From positions 496,001 to 560,000 of the forward strand of contig NZ_JAMXLR010000092.1 of assembly GCF_024054565.1 (NCBI RefSeq): DNA of 64,000 nt. Direction: 5' to 3'. The notes under the pieces were generated by a model. It saw only the letters and a program-made list of their open reading frames with translations. It was not told where the DNA came from and made no database searches. The stretch's first letter is position 1. The number at the start of each line of letters is the position of its first letter. Position numbers and translations under genes: made by a program. This document shows, one piece after another, positions 16,317 to 24,852 of the stretch. The DNA is from Aeoliella straminimaris. Lineage in GTDB: Bacteria > Planctomycetota > Planctomycetia > Pirellulales > Lacipirellulaceae.

Positions 16317-17291
16317 TCAGGCTTCGTCGTGGTCGTGCTTGTCCACCTTCGGTGGCTTGGGCGGTCCATAGAACAATTGAATTCCACGCAACTCCATTTG
16401 TGCGTCTTTCATGGTGGGTGGTCGCTCGTCGGGATCCTTGGCCATCAGTCGTTTGACGAAGGCGGCGAACTCGGGAGTGATGTTCTTGTCGATCACCGTC
16501 AGATCGGGAGGCTTGGACTTCAGGTGCTTGTTCAGCAACTCCTGGAACGAGTTCGCCGTAAACGGTGGCTTGCCGTTGAATAGCTCGTACGCCACGCAGC
16601 CCAGGCTGTAAATATCCGCGCGGGCATCGACGTGCTGCCCCCGGATCTGTTCGGGCGCCATGTAGCTGTGGGTCCCCTGAACTGCCGCCTTGCCCGAGAA
16701 GATCTTGCTGATGCCCGTTTTGATCTTGCGAGCAAGGTTGAAGTCGATCAGGCGGACCTCACTGTCATCGGCGACCAGGAAGTTGTCGGGCTTGACGTCG
16801 CGGTGTACCCAGCCAGTCTTGTGCATGTGAGCGAGCCCCGAGGCACAGTTCATCAGGATTTCCTTGGCCCGGCACTTGACTTCGAAGGGATTGCTGACGA
16901 TTTGCTGCTTGAGGTTCGGCGTCTTGAAGAACTCCAGCAGCATGTAAGCGCCGTTGTTCGTGGTGTTGAACTCGTAGGTCTTGATGATCTCCGGGTGATC
17001 AAGCGTCTTGCCCACGGCGAACTCGTGCCGCAGCTCGCTGAGCGCATGCCGAGTGTATTTTTCCCCCGGGGGCAGCCACTTCATGGCGAAGAGCGTGTTC
17101 TCGGACATGGGGCGCACGGCCCAGATCTGATACACGCCGCCGGCGCGAATCAGGTGAAACATGCGATAATTGCCTACGAATTCACTACCTGCCGACACGC
17201 TTGACCTTTGCCGCTGAACTGTGATGATGACGGATAGGGCCACCCGCATCGATTGCTGGAACGTCCCTAACAGTTTATCCAGCCGCCGCAA
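16317..17291 (-). CDS. Serine/threonine protein kinase with a DFN motif
   Basis: 324 residues with a Hanks-type kinase domain at about residues 40-305. The ATP lysine is in LFAMKWL, the catalytic loop is HRDVKPDN, and the activation segment ends GTHSYMAPEQIRG. Two features differ from textbook kinases: the glycine-rich loop is degenerate (IRAGGVYQIW), and the DFG motif that binds magnesium reads DFN. Other kinases vary at this position, so activity is possible but not certain. The C-terminus is rich in His, Asp and Lys. No membrane helix or PASTA domain is present, so it should be cytoplasmic. The first 14-40 residues may be untranslated; Met15 is an alternative start. Confidence 0.9.
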   Translation of the reverse strand: MRRLDKLLGTFQQSMRVALSVIITVQRQRSSVSAGSEFVGNYRMFHLIRAGGVYQIWAVRPMSENTLFAMKWLPPGEKYTRHALSELRHEFAVGKTLDHPEIIKTYEFNTTNNGAYMLLEFFKTPNLKQQIVSNPFEVKCRAKEILMNCASGLAHMHKTGWVHRDVKPDNFLVADDSEVRLIDFNLARKIKTGISKIFSGKAAVQGTHSYMAPEQIRGQHVDARADIYSLGCVAYELFNGKPPFTANSFQELLNKHLKSKPPDLTVIDKNITPEFAAFVKRLMAKDPDERPPTMKDAQMELRGIQLFYGPPKPPKVDKHDHDEA

Positions 17292-17369
17292 CCGGATAAA
17301 GTGCGCTTCTTCTCCCCCCTGCCCCTGGCCGCAAACCGCCAGTTCTCCCCTTTGGCCCAGAGCAACTCG

Positions 17370-17756
17370 ATGAAACAGGCACTTGCCGTGCTGTGGGCCG
17401 GGCCCAATTCGTTGCTCGGACTCCTACTGGGGCTGGCAACTTTGGCCACCGGTGGGCGCGCGCAGGTGCGGCGAGGCGTGGTGGAATTCTATGGTGGGAT
17501 GGCCAGTTGGCTGCTGCGACATCTGGCGCCCGAGGGGATTCTTGCCATGACCCTGGGCCATACGATTCTGGGCTTGTCCTCCGCCGCGCTGGACTATGCC
17601 CGCGACCATGAGCATGTCCACGTACGCCAATATCAGCGCTGGGGCCCCTTTTTTCTGCCAGCCTACGGTTGGTGTTCGCTGGTCGCCTGGTGGGCTGGCC
17701 GGCGGGCGTACCGTGACAATTACTTCGAGCGCGAGGCCTACGGCGACGAGTGCTGA
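17370..17756 (+). CDS. Membrane protein with HExxH-like motif (predicted metallopeptidase)
   Basis: 128 residues from the ATG at 17370; the frame is open from 17301, but the added N-terminus overlaps a polar octamer and reads as leader. The segments LGLLLGLATLATGG and LGHTILGLSS are hydrophobic. HEHVHVRQYQRWGPFFLPAY holds an HExxH-like pair (H-E-H-V-H) followed by an aromatic, Pro-containing helix, then YRDNYFEREAYGDE at the C-terminus. The pattern of two histidines, a later acidic residue and flanking hydrophobic helices suggests a small zinc-dependent membrane protein, but the family has no known function. The next gene on this strand is an EamA transporter. Confidence 0.62.
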   Translation: MKQALAVLWAGPNSLLGLLLGLATLATGGRAQVRRGVVEFYGGMASWLLRHLAPEGILAMTLGHTILGLSSAALDYARDHEHVHVRQYQRWGPFFLPAYGWCSLVAWWAGRRAYRDNYFEREAYGDEC

Positions 17757-17903
17757 ACCCAAAGCCGGCGGCGGTGGTCCTGCAGGAAACTGCAAATGTT
17801 GCCCCATGACGCCCTGGGGTAAATGTCTCGCACTCCCGCCTCGGCAGCCCGTGGGCTAGAATCGACAACTCCCGCCTACCCCCCCCTGCCCCGCTTGTGC
17901 CGC

Positions 17904-18791
17904 ATGGCCTACGTCTATTTTGCCATTGTCTGCCTGGTCTTCGGCTCGAATTTCAAGTTGATGGACAATGCGACCCAGGTGCTGGGTCCCAACATGATTG
18001 CGCTCGGGCGTTTGTGGGGGGGAACGCTGGTGTTGCTTCCAGTGCTGTTGGCCAAGGGCGAGTCGCTTAAGGTCGACCGTCCGACCTTGGTCCGCATCCT
18101 GTTCGTGGCCATGGTAGGAAATGCCTACCCGTTTGCTGTCCAGCCATGGATTTTATCGCACGGCGCCGATCACAGCTTTCTGGCTGTGTTCGTTCCCATG
18201 ACCCCTTTGTTGACCATTGTGGCCGCTGTTCCCATGTTGGGGGTTCGTCCAACGTGGCAGCAGGCGGTTGGTGTGCTGGTTGGCTTTGGGCTGCTAATGT
18301 GGATGGTGTTTCACGATTCGGGCTCGCACAACTTCCCCGAATGGCTGGTGCCGTTTGCCATGACGGTGCCGCTGGGGTACGCCGTGGGCAATGTCTTCTT
18401 GCGCCGCAATCTGCGCGGGGTTCCGTCGCTGGTCACATCTTCACTCCTGTTGCTGTGTGCCGGATTTATCCTGCTGCCTGGCGCGGTGTATGAGATCGCC
18501 ACGCATCCCATCGAGGCCGACGCCAGCCAATGGCAGTCGGCCATCATCGCGATGTTGATCCTCGGACCGGTTGGCACCGGCCTGTGTATCTATCTGTTTG
18601 TCGTCATGGTGCAGGACCGCGGACCGCTGTTTGCCGGCATGGTCACGTACGTCGTTCCGCCTGTGGCCCTGATGTGGGGCTACCGCGATGGCGAGGCGAT
18701 TACGACCCCCCAGTTGCTTGGCATCGCTGGCATCCTGGTCATGGTTGCCCTGGTACAGTCGAGTCAAGGGAACTACGCTACTCGAAAGTAG
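17904..18791 (+). CDS. EamA/DMT-family transporter
   Basis: 295 residues from the ATG at 17904; upstream in-frame sequence from 17823 crosses the polar octamer at 17884 and is not protein-like. Ten hydrophobic segments fall into two EamA-type halves of five helices each. Landmarks are LVFGSNFKLMDNATQ and GRLWGGTLVLLPVLLA in the first half, and VTYVVPPVALMWGYRDGEAIT in the second. DMT transporters usually export amino acids, sugars or drug-like metabolites. No substrate can be assigned. Confidence 0.88.
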   Translation: MAYVYFAIVCLVFGSNFKLMDNATQVLGPNMIALGRLWGGTLVLLPVLLAKGESLKVDRPTLVRILFVAMVGNAYPFAVQPWILSHGADHSFLAVFVPMTPLLTIVAAVPMLGVRPTWQQAVGVLVGFGLLMWMVFHDSGSHNFPEWLVPFAMTVPLGYAVGNVFLRRNLRGVPSLVTSSLLLLCAGFILLPGAVYEIATHPIEADASQWQSAIIAMLILGPVGTGLCIYLFVVMVQDRGPLFAGMVTYVVPPVALMWGYRDGEAITTPQLLGIAGILVMVALVQSSQGNYATRK

Positions 18792-18845
18792 CTGGTAATC
18801 AGCAACGCACCTCATCCCTCTATCTCTCCAACCCCCCAAGTATCC

Positions 18846-19955
18846 ATGCATCCCTGGATTGCAAAGCGAACCGAACACGTCGACAGCAGTGGCATTCGTA
18901 AGGTGTTCGATCTGGCGGCCAAACTGGCGAATCCGATTAACCTGTCGATCGGCCAACCGGACTTCGCCGTGCCGGACGAGATCAAGCAGGCCGCGATCCA
19001 GGCCATCAACGACGACCACAACGGCTACAGCCTAACCCAAGGCGTGCCGGCACTGCGCGAGCGACTGCAAGCCGAGGTCGACGCACGCTACGGACACGAT
19101 GACCGTCGGGTGCTGGTCACCTCTGGTACCTCCGGCGCCCTGGTGCTTGCGCTGATGGCGATGGTCGATCCCGGCGACGAGGTGATTTGCTTCGATCCCT
19201 ACTTCGTGATGTACCCTGCCCTGGCCGGCATGGTGGGAGGCAAAGTGGTAAAGGTCGACACCTACCCCGACTTCCATATCGACCTGGCCAAGGTCGAAGC
19301 TGCCATCACACCACGGACGAAGGCGATTCTGTTTAACACGCCGGCCAACCCCACCGGCGCCTTGGCCACAGCCGACGAGGCTCGTGGTCTGGCCGAACTG
19401 GCGGCCAAGCACAACGTGGCGATTATCTCCGACGAGATCTATCGTCAATTTTGTTACGACGGCGACCTGGTGAGCCCCGCCAGCTACAACGATCAAACCA
19501 TTGTGGTCGACGGCTTCAGCAAGACCTACGGAGTCACCGGCTGGCGGCTCGGCTTCATGCACGGGCCAACCGAAGTCATCGAGAAGATGACCATGTTGCA
19601 GCAGTACACCTTCGTCTGCGCGCCGCAACCGTTGCAATGGTCGATGCTCGCGGCGATGGACGTCGACATGCAACCCTACATCGATACCTACCGCCACCGC
19701 CGAGACTTGTTGGTCAACGGACTGCGCGATACCGGCTACGAAGTGGCGCAGCCGGGTGGCGCGTTTTATGTGTTTCCCAAGGCTCCTTGGGGCACCGGCA
19801 GCGAGTTTGTCGCCGAGGCCATCGCCCGCGAGCTACTGATCATCCCAGGCAACATCTTCAGCGGGCGCGACACGCACTTCCGCATCTCGTACGCGGCCAC
19901 CGAGGAGACCATCGAGCGAGGGCTGGAGGTGCTGCGGGATTTGGCCAAACGTTAA
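18846..19955 (+). CDS. PLP-dependent aminotransferase class I/II (aspartate-like)
   Basis: 369 residues. The start SGIRKVFDLAAKLANPINLSIGQPDF is the N-terminal arm and substrate loop. FNTPANPTGA and SDEIYRQFCYDG are PLP-binding blocks, and SKTYGVTGWRLG holds the lysine that binds the cofactor. A C-terminal FRISYAATEETIERGLE holds the arginine that binds the substrate carboxylate. The pattern fits subgroup I, with aspartate, tyrosine or alanine as possible substrates. It follows the EamA gene after 54 bases and could be cotranscribed with it, although the joint role is unknown. Confidence 0.93.
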   Translation: MHPWIAKRTEHVDSSGIRKVFDLAAKLANPINLSIGQPDFAVPDEIKQAAIQAINDDHNGYSLTQGVPALRERLQAEVDARYGHDDRRVLVTSGTSGALVLALMAMVDPGDEVICFDPYFVMYPALAGMVGGKVVKVDTYPDFHIDLAKVEAAITPRTKAILFNTPANPTGALATADEARGLAELAAKHNVAIISDEIYRQFCYDGDLVSPASYNDQTIVVDGFSKTYGVTGWRLGFMHGPTEVIEKMTMLQQYTFVCAPQPLQWSMLAAMDVDMQPYIDTYRHRRDLLVNGLRDTGYEVAQPGGAFYVFPKAPWGTGSEFVAEAIARELLIIPGNIFSGRDTHFRISYAATEETIERGLEVLRDLAKR

Positions 19956-19959
19956 ACGG

Positions 19960-20889
19960 CTAACGGCGGCGGTACCAAGTCACGCCACTAATGGCCAACA
20001 ACGCGAGCATCAGGCTCGACGGCTCGGGCACGCGAATGATGTCGAAGGCCACGTCTGCTCCGCTGGGGATGTAGGTATTGAAGATGTACCCATCCGGACT
20101 CATGTCCCAACCCCGGGGGGTGTCGGAGATGGCCCCGCTATCCGTCACCAGAATTCTATCAAGATTGGATGAATACGAGACGCCGGATATGACCGAATCG
20201 GTGGGAACGGGAATCGAATTCATATAGACGGGAGCTGCTCCGGAAATCCCATAGACCTTAATACCGCCGGTAGCCGGATCTTCATCAGCGAGAAATAGCC
20301 GCTTTCCTGCTTCGTCGATCGCCAGATCGAACGGTGTAGCGTCCACGGGAGTGCTGCTTAGGAACGTACCCGCCGCGTCGTACTTCTCGATGGAGTAGGA
20401 GGTCGGGTTTGCATATTGGACGGCGATGTAGACATTGCCGCTTGAGTCGGCATCGATACCGCGGAATTCTTGGCCGGTTGGTGACGAATACGTCTGGGTA
20501 ACAGTACCTGTGTAGTCGAAGCGTGTGGCTACGGCTGGTCCCAGTGAAGAGGCCGTGGTGTAGACGTTGTTAGAACTGTCGGATTCTAGGAATGTAGGGT
20601 CCTGAATGCTGGCAAAGGGCGTCAGCAGGTTGCCGCCAATGTCGAAACGCTGAATGACTTCTTCGCCATAGTCGGCCACCAGAACGTCGCCCTTTAGCGT
20701 CGACACCCCCTGAAATGCGGAAGCTGTGGAAGCATCTACGGCGAAAACTTCGTTCGCCTGATAGAAGCCATGGAGTTGGGAAGAAGGGCCGGTGGCCTCA
20801 TCCGCGGTCATAAAAATAGTGTAAGCGGTTGCATCCACCGACAGTGCGCAAGCTAGCGCGAAGGTGCAAATCAACGTTGTGCGGATCAT
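19960..20889 (-). CDS. PEP-CTERM protein with NHL-like beta-propeller
   Basis: 309 residues from the ATG at 20889, which has AGGGGG upstream with 8-base spacing; an earlier ATG at 20937 lacks this. A signal peptide occupies residues 1-22. The body carries four to five short repeats (GDVLVADYGEEVIQRFD, GNVYIAVQYANPTSYSIEKYD, GKRLFLADEDPATGGIKVY, DRILVTDSG) like those of NHL or SMP-30 propellers. The C-terminus VPEPSSLMLALLAISG ends in WYRRR: a PEP motif, hydrophobic helix and basic tail, which is the classical PEP-CTERM signal for an exosortase. This signal is of the common form, unlike those near 48 kb. Confidence 0.85.
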   Translation of the reverse strand: MIRTTLICTFALACALSVDATAYTIFMTADEATGPSSQLHGFYQANEVFAVDASTASAFQGVSTLKGDVLVADYGEEVIQRFDIGGNLLTPFASIQDPTFLESDSSNNVYTTASSLGPAVATRFDYTGTVTQTYSSPTGQEFRGIDADSSGNVYIAVQYANPTSYSIEKYDAAGTFLSSTPVDATPFDLAIDEAGKRLFLADEDPATGGIKVYGISGAAPVYMNSIPVPTDSVISGVSYSSNLDRILVTDSGAISDTPRGWDMSPDGYIFNTYIPSGADVAFDIIRVPEPSSLMLALLAISGVTWYRRR

Positions 20890-21272
20890 TAGAACTACCC
20901 CCTGGTCAGGCATTGATGTTTGTGGGGTGTGCCCCACATTCGCTGAAGTGCCATCAACCTAAGCCATGAGTTGGCCGTTTGCAATCATTAAAACGGCTGC
21001 CCCGTACCGATTCTCAGCGAACTGCCAGCCGCACTGCTGAGTTGCCGCAATTTGAGGTTTTTCCACGAATCTCTAGTGCGTGCGGGGACCTCTGCATGTT
21101 TCCGTGTTTGGTAGGGGTGTTCACCTGAGCCAGTCGTTGCCAAGCCGACCTATACCTCCACAATTGCCGATGTACTATTCCCCTCCTGCATTGATAACCT
21201 CTTTTGGCGATTGCGGGGCCTACTTCATCGATCGGGGCGCGGTCTCTAAGGTGTCCGATCGTCGTGTTGTGC
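20890..21272. other. Intergenic region, nothing recognised
   Basis: 383 bases between two minus-strand genes. No ORF that looks like protein, no terminator hairpin with a T-run and no RNA gene were found. Confidence 0.5.
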
Positions 21273-23771
21273 CTACCAGCCAATTTCCAGTAGCTCGAAG
21301 GCCAGATCGAGCGAGGCCCGCCGGTCGTGGTCGTCCGACTTATCACGGTCGTTGTGTTGGTTGATCGAGAAGCCGGTTCTGGTGGGTTCCGAATCGACTG
21401 CTGGCGCTGGATCCAGGGGCTTGTGAAGTGGCTGGGACGGCGATTTGGCCCACGGTGTGGGGCCTGGGTTGGCCGCCTTCCGCTCGCCACTTCGAAGCAA
21501 GCCGAGTTCGACTTGCGCGCTGGGTGTCGAAGCTGCACTTGCCACAGGCTGTTCTACAGATTCGCTGGACGATGCAATTGGTGCCGCAAAGCTAGCTGGC
21601 TGGCTCGTGGTAGCCCCGGGTAGCGAATCGCCAAAGTGGTCTTTCCATACCTCGTAGTCGGCCAGGTCGACCACGCCGTTGCCGTTGCCGTCGGCGCTGG
21701 TGTAGCGAGGTACCAACGCGCCCAGGCGGTTTCGCCACGCGGTATAGTCGGCGATATCGACCACCTGATCGAGATTATAGTCGCCCAGCACGGTGATGAC
21801 CGTGGCGCGGATGTCGAAGTTGTAGGGGTTTTCGTTCGCGTCATTGTTGGCGAGGATTATCTTGCCCGATCTGCTGCCTAGCGAACTGGTGTCCAATTCG
21901 ATCCTCAGCACGGTCGACTCGTCCGGCGCGAGAATCGAGTTGAACGGAGCGGCCAGTTGAAAGCCTGAGGGCAGTGTCAATTCGCCCAGCGATAGCGTGC
22001 CCGAAGCGATGTTGGTGACCAAAAACTCCTGCATCACGCCCGAGGTACCAAGTGTAACCGCGCCGAAATCAGTGCCATCTGCGGTGCGAGGAACCCCGTC
22101 GCCGTCGCTGATGACGAGCCCGTTGCCCGTAATCATTATCTCGGGTGGTTCCGCGTTGCCGGCAAACCAACTGACCCGATCGTTGGCGTTGCCGCCGACT
22201 ACCAGGTCGAGTGCGCCGTCGCCATCGATGTCGGCCATCACCACATTCGTTGGCGTGGAGAAGAAGCTTGTCGTGTCGCTGAGCGTAAAGTTGCCGAGGC
22301 CATCGTTCAGGTGCACGGTTACGTTGTGATCGTCGTACGACGGCACCACGACGTCCATGTCACCATCTCCATCCACGTCGGCCACGAACGGCGGATTCGC
22401 CTCATCAAGGCCCGAATCCACCGAATTCCGGCCCGTCCAGCTACCACTGGTACCAGGGTTTCGCGACCAGTCGGCGCGGTTCTCGCCGAACGACGTGTAC
22501 ACCACGTCGATCTGGGTATCGCTGTCGATGCGTCCCGCGAACACACCAGAGCCGAACGGTACGTCCGAGGCGTTGGTGCCATTGTTGATCAATGAACTGG
22601 TGTTCCAAGCACCAACGAACGGCGTGCCGTCGTTTTCGTGCCAGAAGACGTCGTTCGTTCCGGCGGAAATGCTCACCAGATCGACAAATCCATCGCGGTT
22701 GATATCCACGGCGTAGATATCGGACAGCGCGCTCGGCACCACTGCGAAGGCCGCCGTCATGGTCTCGAACTGCGAGTTGCCACCGCTGCCCGTGTTGCGG
22801 TGCACACGGATGGTATCGTCTTCCAGGGAGACGCTCCCCAGGTCCAGCCGACCGTCTTGATTGAAATCGGCGATCACCACGCTCCTCGCACCGTCGGCCG
22901 AGTCGGTCACGGTGAACTTGGTGAACGACAAATTCGAACCGGTGGTGTCGTTGCGATACCAGGCAATCGTATCGTCCGAGGCCGACGCCGAGGCCAGGTC
23001 GAGATCGCCATCGCCATCCAGATCGCCCACCGCCAATCCAATGGGAGACACCTCCAGTGGGGCGTCGCTATCCGCGACATTTTCCACCACGCTGCGGGTC
23101 CAGGAACTGAAGCTCGAGTTCGCCCGGTACACGGCGATCTCGCCGTCCAACTGCGATGACGAGACAATGTCCATTCGGCCATCGCCGTCGATGTCCGCGG
23201 CCAATACGTCCACCACGCCGTTGGCGGAGCCATTGCTAGTCACGGCGCGTGCCGAGCCCAGCGTGCCATCGGTGATCGAGGGGGGCAGGATCTCCACTTG
23301 GTGGTCCTCGACCTCGCCGTTGTTTACATCGCCCCCCTGCCCTACCCCGTCGGCGGCCGCTCCATCACTCACCCGAAAGCGAGCGTAAGTGAGGCCGTCT
23401 TCGGCAATGGCCGGAATGTCGAATTCTAGCAACACCACGCCATTGCTCACCTCCCGCGCATCGAAGATTTGTTCAGCGGCCCCGCTGAATGATCCGTCCT
23501 GATCGAAATCGATCCATGCATCGAGGATCGAGCCACTGTTCGCGCCCGAAATGGTGACCACTATCTGGGCGTCGAGTTGCCCTACCTGCATCGCAAAGAA
23601 CTCGACCCCATCGTCGGCGGTCCGTGCCGTTCCCAGTCTGGGCCCGACAGAAGCCGTGACGGTGGCCTCGGGGTAGGGAACTGGTGCGTCTCCCACCAGG
23701 GTTAATAGATCCCGCCGTTCGAGTGGTTCGAAAATTCCTCGTCGCCTGCCCCCAATGTTGCGCTGTCGCAT
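21273..23771 (-). CDS. FG-GAP/VCBS-repeat surface protein with dockerin repeats
   Basis: 832 residues. The N-terminus, FEPLERRDLLT, is the LEPR-xLL type found at the start of many large planctomycete surface proteins. The region from about residue 180 to 530 holds seven or so FG-GAP/VCBS units with DxDGDGxxDxxxxS calcium-binding turns (DGDGDLDLASAS, INRDGFVDLVSIS and others), predicting a beta-propeller. After an Ig-like segment come two dockerin-type I calcium loops (YNLDQVVDIADYTAWRNRLG and GNGNGVVDLADYEVWKDHFG). The tail is Ser/Pro-rich. The protein should be exported and bind calcium. A possible minus-strand promoter lies at 23818-23847. Confidence 0.88.
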   Translation of the reverse strand: MRQRNIGGRRRGIFEPLERRDLLTLVGDAPVPYPEATVTASVGPRLGTARTADDGVEFFAMQVGQLDAQIVVTISGANSGSILDAWIDFDQDGSFSGAAEQIFDAREVSNGVVLLEFDIPAIAEDGLTYARFRVSDGAAADGVGQGGDVNNGEVEDHQVEILPPSITDGTLGSARAVTSNGSANGVVDVLAADIDGDGRMDIVSSSQLDGEIAVYRANSSFSSWTRSVVENVADSDAPLEVSPIGLAVGDLDGDGDLDLASASASDDTIAWYRNDTTGSNLSFTKFTVTDSADGARSVVIADFNQDGRLDLGSVSLEDDTIRVHRNTGSGGNSQFETMTAAFAVVPSALSDIYAVDINRDGFVDLVSISAGTNDVFWHENDGTPFVGAWNTSSLINNGTNASDVPFGSGVFAGRIDSDTQIDVVYTSFGENRADWSRNPGTSGSWTGRNSVDSGLDEANPPFVADVDGDGDMDVVVPSYDDHNVTVHLNDGLGNFTLSDTTSFFSTPTNVVMADIDGDGALDLVVGGNANDRVSWFAGNAEPPEIMITGNGLVISDGDGVPRTADGTDFGAVTLGTSGVMQEFLVTNIASGTLSLGELTLPSGFQLAAPFNSILAPDESTVLRIELDTSSLGSRSGKIILANNDANENPYNFDIRATVITVLGDYNLDQVVDIADYTAWRNRLGALVPRYTSADGNGNGVVDLADYEVWKDHFGDSLPGATTSQPASFAAPIASSSESVEQPVASAASTPSAQVELGLLRSGERKAANPGPTPWAKSPSQPLHKPLDPAPAVDSEPTRTGFSINQHNDRDKSDDHDRRASLDLAFELLEIGW

Positions 23772-23817
23772 ACCAACCCCGGCTAATCAAAAGTGTCGCG
23801 CCCCAGATCTGGCCGAC

Positions 23818-23847
23818 ATTGTATCCGGAATCGGCAAACCCTACCAA
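23818..23847 (-). promoter_or_regulatory. Candidate promoter for the FG-GAP gene
   Basis: Read on the minus strand, TTGGTA at 23847-23842 and TACAAT at 23823-23818 are 18 bases apart. They lie about 47 bases upstream of the ATG at 23771. The -35 box matches TTGACA at four positions. Confidence 0.35.
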
Positions 23848-24331
23848 TTTGTTACCAGAGTGCTGCCATCGCCGCCACCGAATCTCGATGACGGACTCCG
23901 GAATCGAACGCTCTGCGGGGGGCAGAGTATTAGAGGTTTTGGTTCGCTTCTTCGAACACGCTTTTTTGGGATCCAAAACCTCCTGGGTTATGGTCATACC
24001 GGTATCGAAAAGCCCCTGTTTTTATAGGGAGAACCATGTGGGGGGGTGACCAGAACCCTGGGGGTTTTGACCCCACGCATTCGAAGGCCACCAAAACCCA
24101 ATTGCAGCAGCGATTTAGAGGGGCCGTGGCGCGGGGGCGAGCGAAGTCGCGGCGATGGCCGCCATCCTCTCATTGGACCAAGTTCGCGGGCGACCTCAAC
24201 GGCCAGCGTTTTGCACGTCCTGGCATCGGCGGTACGGGCCAGACTTTTGAGTCTCGATCGGGTGAAAGTGGTAGCCGGCGCGTCTGCCCCGCCAAGTCGA
24301 ACCGGATCGTCGAAGAAATTAAAAGATTGTG
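23848..24331. other. Intergenic region between divergent genes, no gene seen
   Basis: The stretch contains a weak hairpin around 24056-24073 (TGGGG arm against CCCCA) and a CTGGGGGTTTTG sequence. No gene is apparent. Confidence 0.5.
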
Positions 24332-24360
24332 TTGACGCCGTGATTCGGCAGCGGTAGGAT
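24332..24360 (+). promoter_or_regulatory. Promoter of the blaI-blaR1-like operon
   Basis: TTGACG at 24332-24337 and TAGGAT at 24355-24360 are separated by exactly 17 bases. It is a near-consensus sigma-70 promoter placed 94 bases upstream of the first ATG of the operon. The surrounding sequence has no clear palindrome that I can name as a BlaI operator. Confidence 0.55.
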
Positions 24361-24453
24361 CATCTAAAGAATTCGATGATGTGGCCCCGCTCGCCTTCTC
24401 AACCTCCCGCGGGAGCCGCCAGCGTACCAGCGGTTGCGTAAGGAAAAGCGACG

Positions 24454-24852
24454 ATGCCTCGGCCTGAATCGGAAAATCCCACCGAGCTGGAGCTCGAAAT
24501 CCTCAAGGTGCTGTGGGGCGAGTCCCCCCTGCCGGTCCGCGAAGTGCGAGCCCGGCTCGAGGCCGACGCTGGCCGCACGCTAGCGCACTCCAGTGTGATC
24601 ACAATGCTCAACATCATGCACCGCAAGCGGCTGGTAACCCGCAAGAAAGAGGGCAAGGCGTTCCTGTTTTCTCCCCGGGTGGAGAAAGAGCGAGTGACTG
24701 GCCAGATGATGAGCGATCTGGTGACACGCGTGTTCGATGGTTCGCCCGCCGCCATGATGCTGAATCTGATCGAATCTTCAGAACTCGATGCAGAGGAACT
24801 AGCGGAACTTCGTCGCCTCATCGGCCGCAAGGCAAAGGAGCAACAGCAATGA
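24454..24852 (+). CDS. BlaI/MecI-family transcriptional repressor
   Basis: 132 residues. The winged-helix domain occupies residues 10-75: LELEILKVLWGESPLPVREV is the first helix and turn, and HSSVITMLNIMHRKRLVTRKKEGKAFLFSP is the recognition helix and wing. The C-terminal part (RVFDGSPAAMMLNLIESSELDAEELAELRRLI) is the dimerisation helix. Family members repress target genes until a membrane metalloprotease cleaves them. The stop codon overlaps the ATG of the BlaR1-like gene by four bases (ATGA), which shows an operon. The DNA element it binds is not visible. Confidence 0.9.
   Translation: MPRPESENPTELELEILKVLWGESPLPVREVRARLEADAGRTLAHSSVITMLNIMHRKRLVTRKKEGKAFLFSPRVEKERVTGQMMSDLVTRVFDGSPAAMMLNLIESSELDAEELAELRRLIGRKAKEQQQ

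Noticed and set aside
23671..23678. GGGTAGGG on the plus strand in the right half
   Set aside because: It is the only copy against the polarity and has T instead of C, so it is not counted as GGGCAGGG; I list it as the one exception to the looser pattern.
24521..24533. A further minus-strand-like CCCCCCTGCCGG in blaI
   Set aside because: It lacks the final CCC, so it is not a full octamer.
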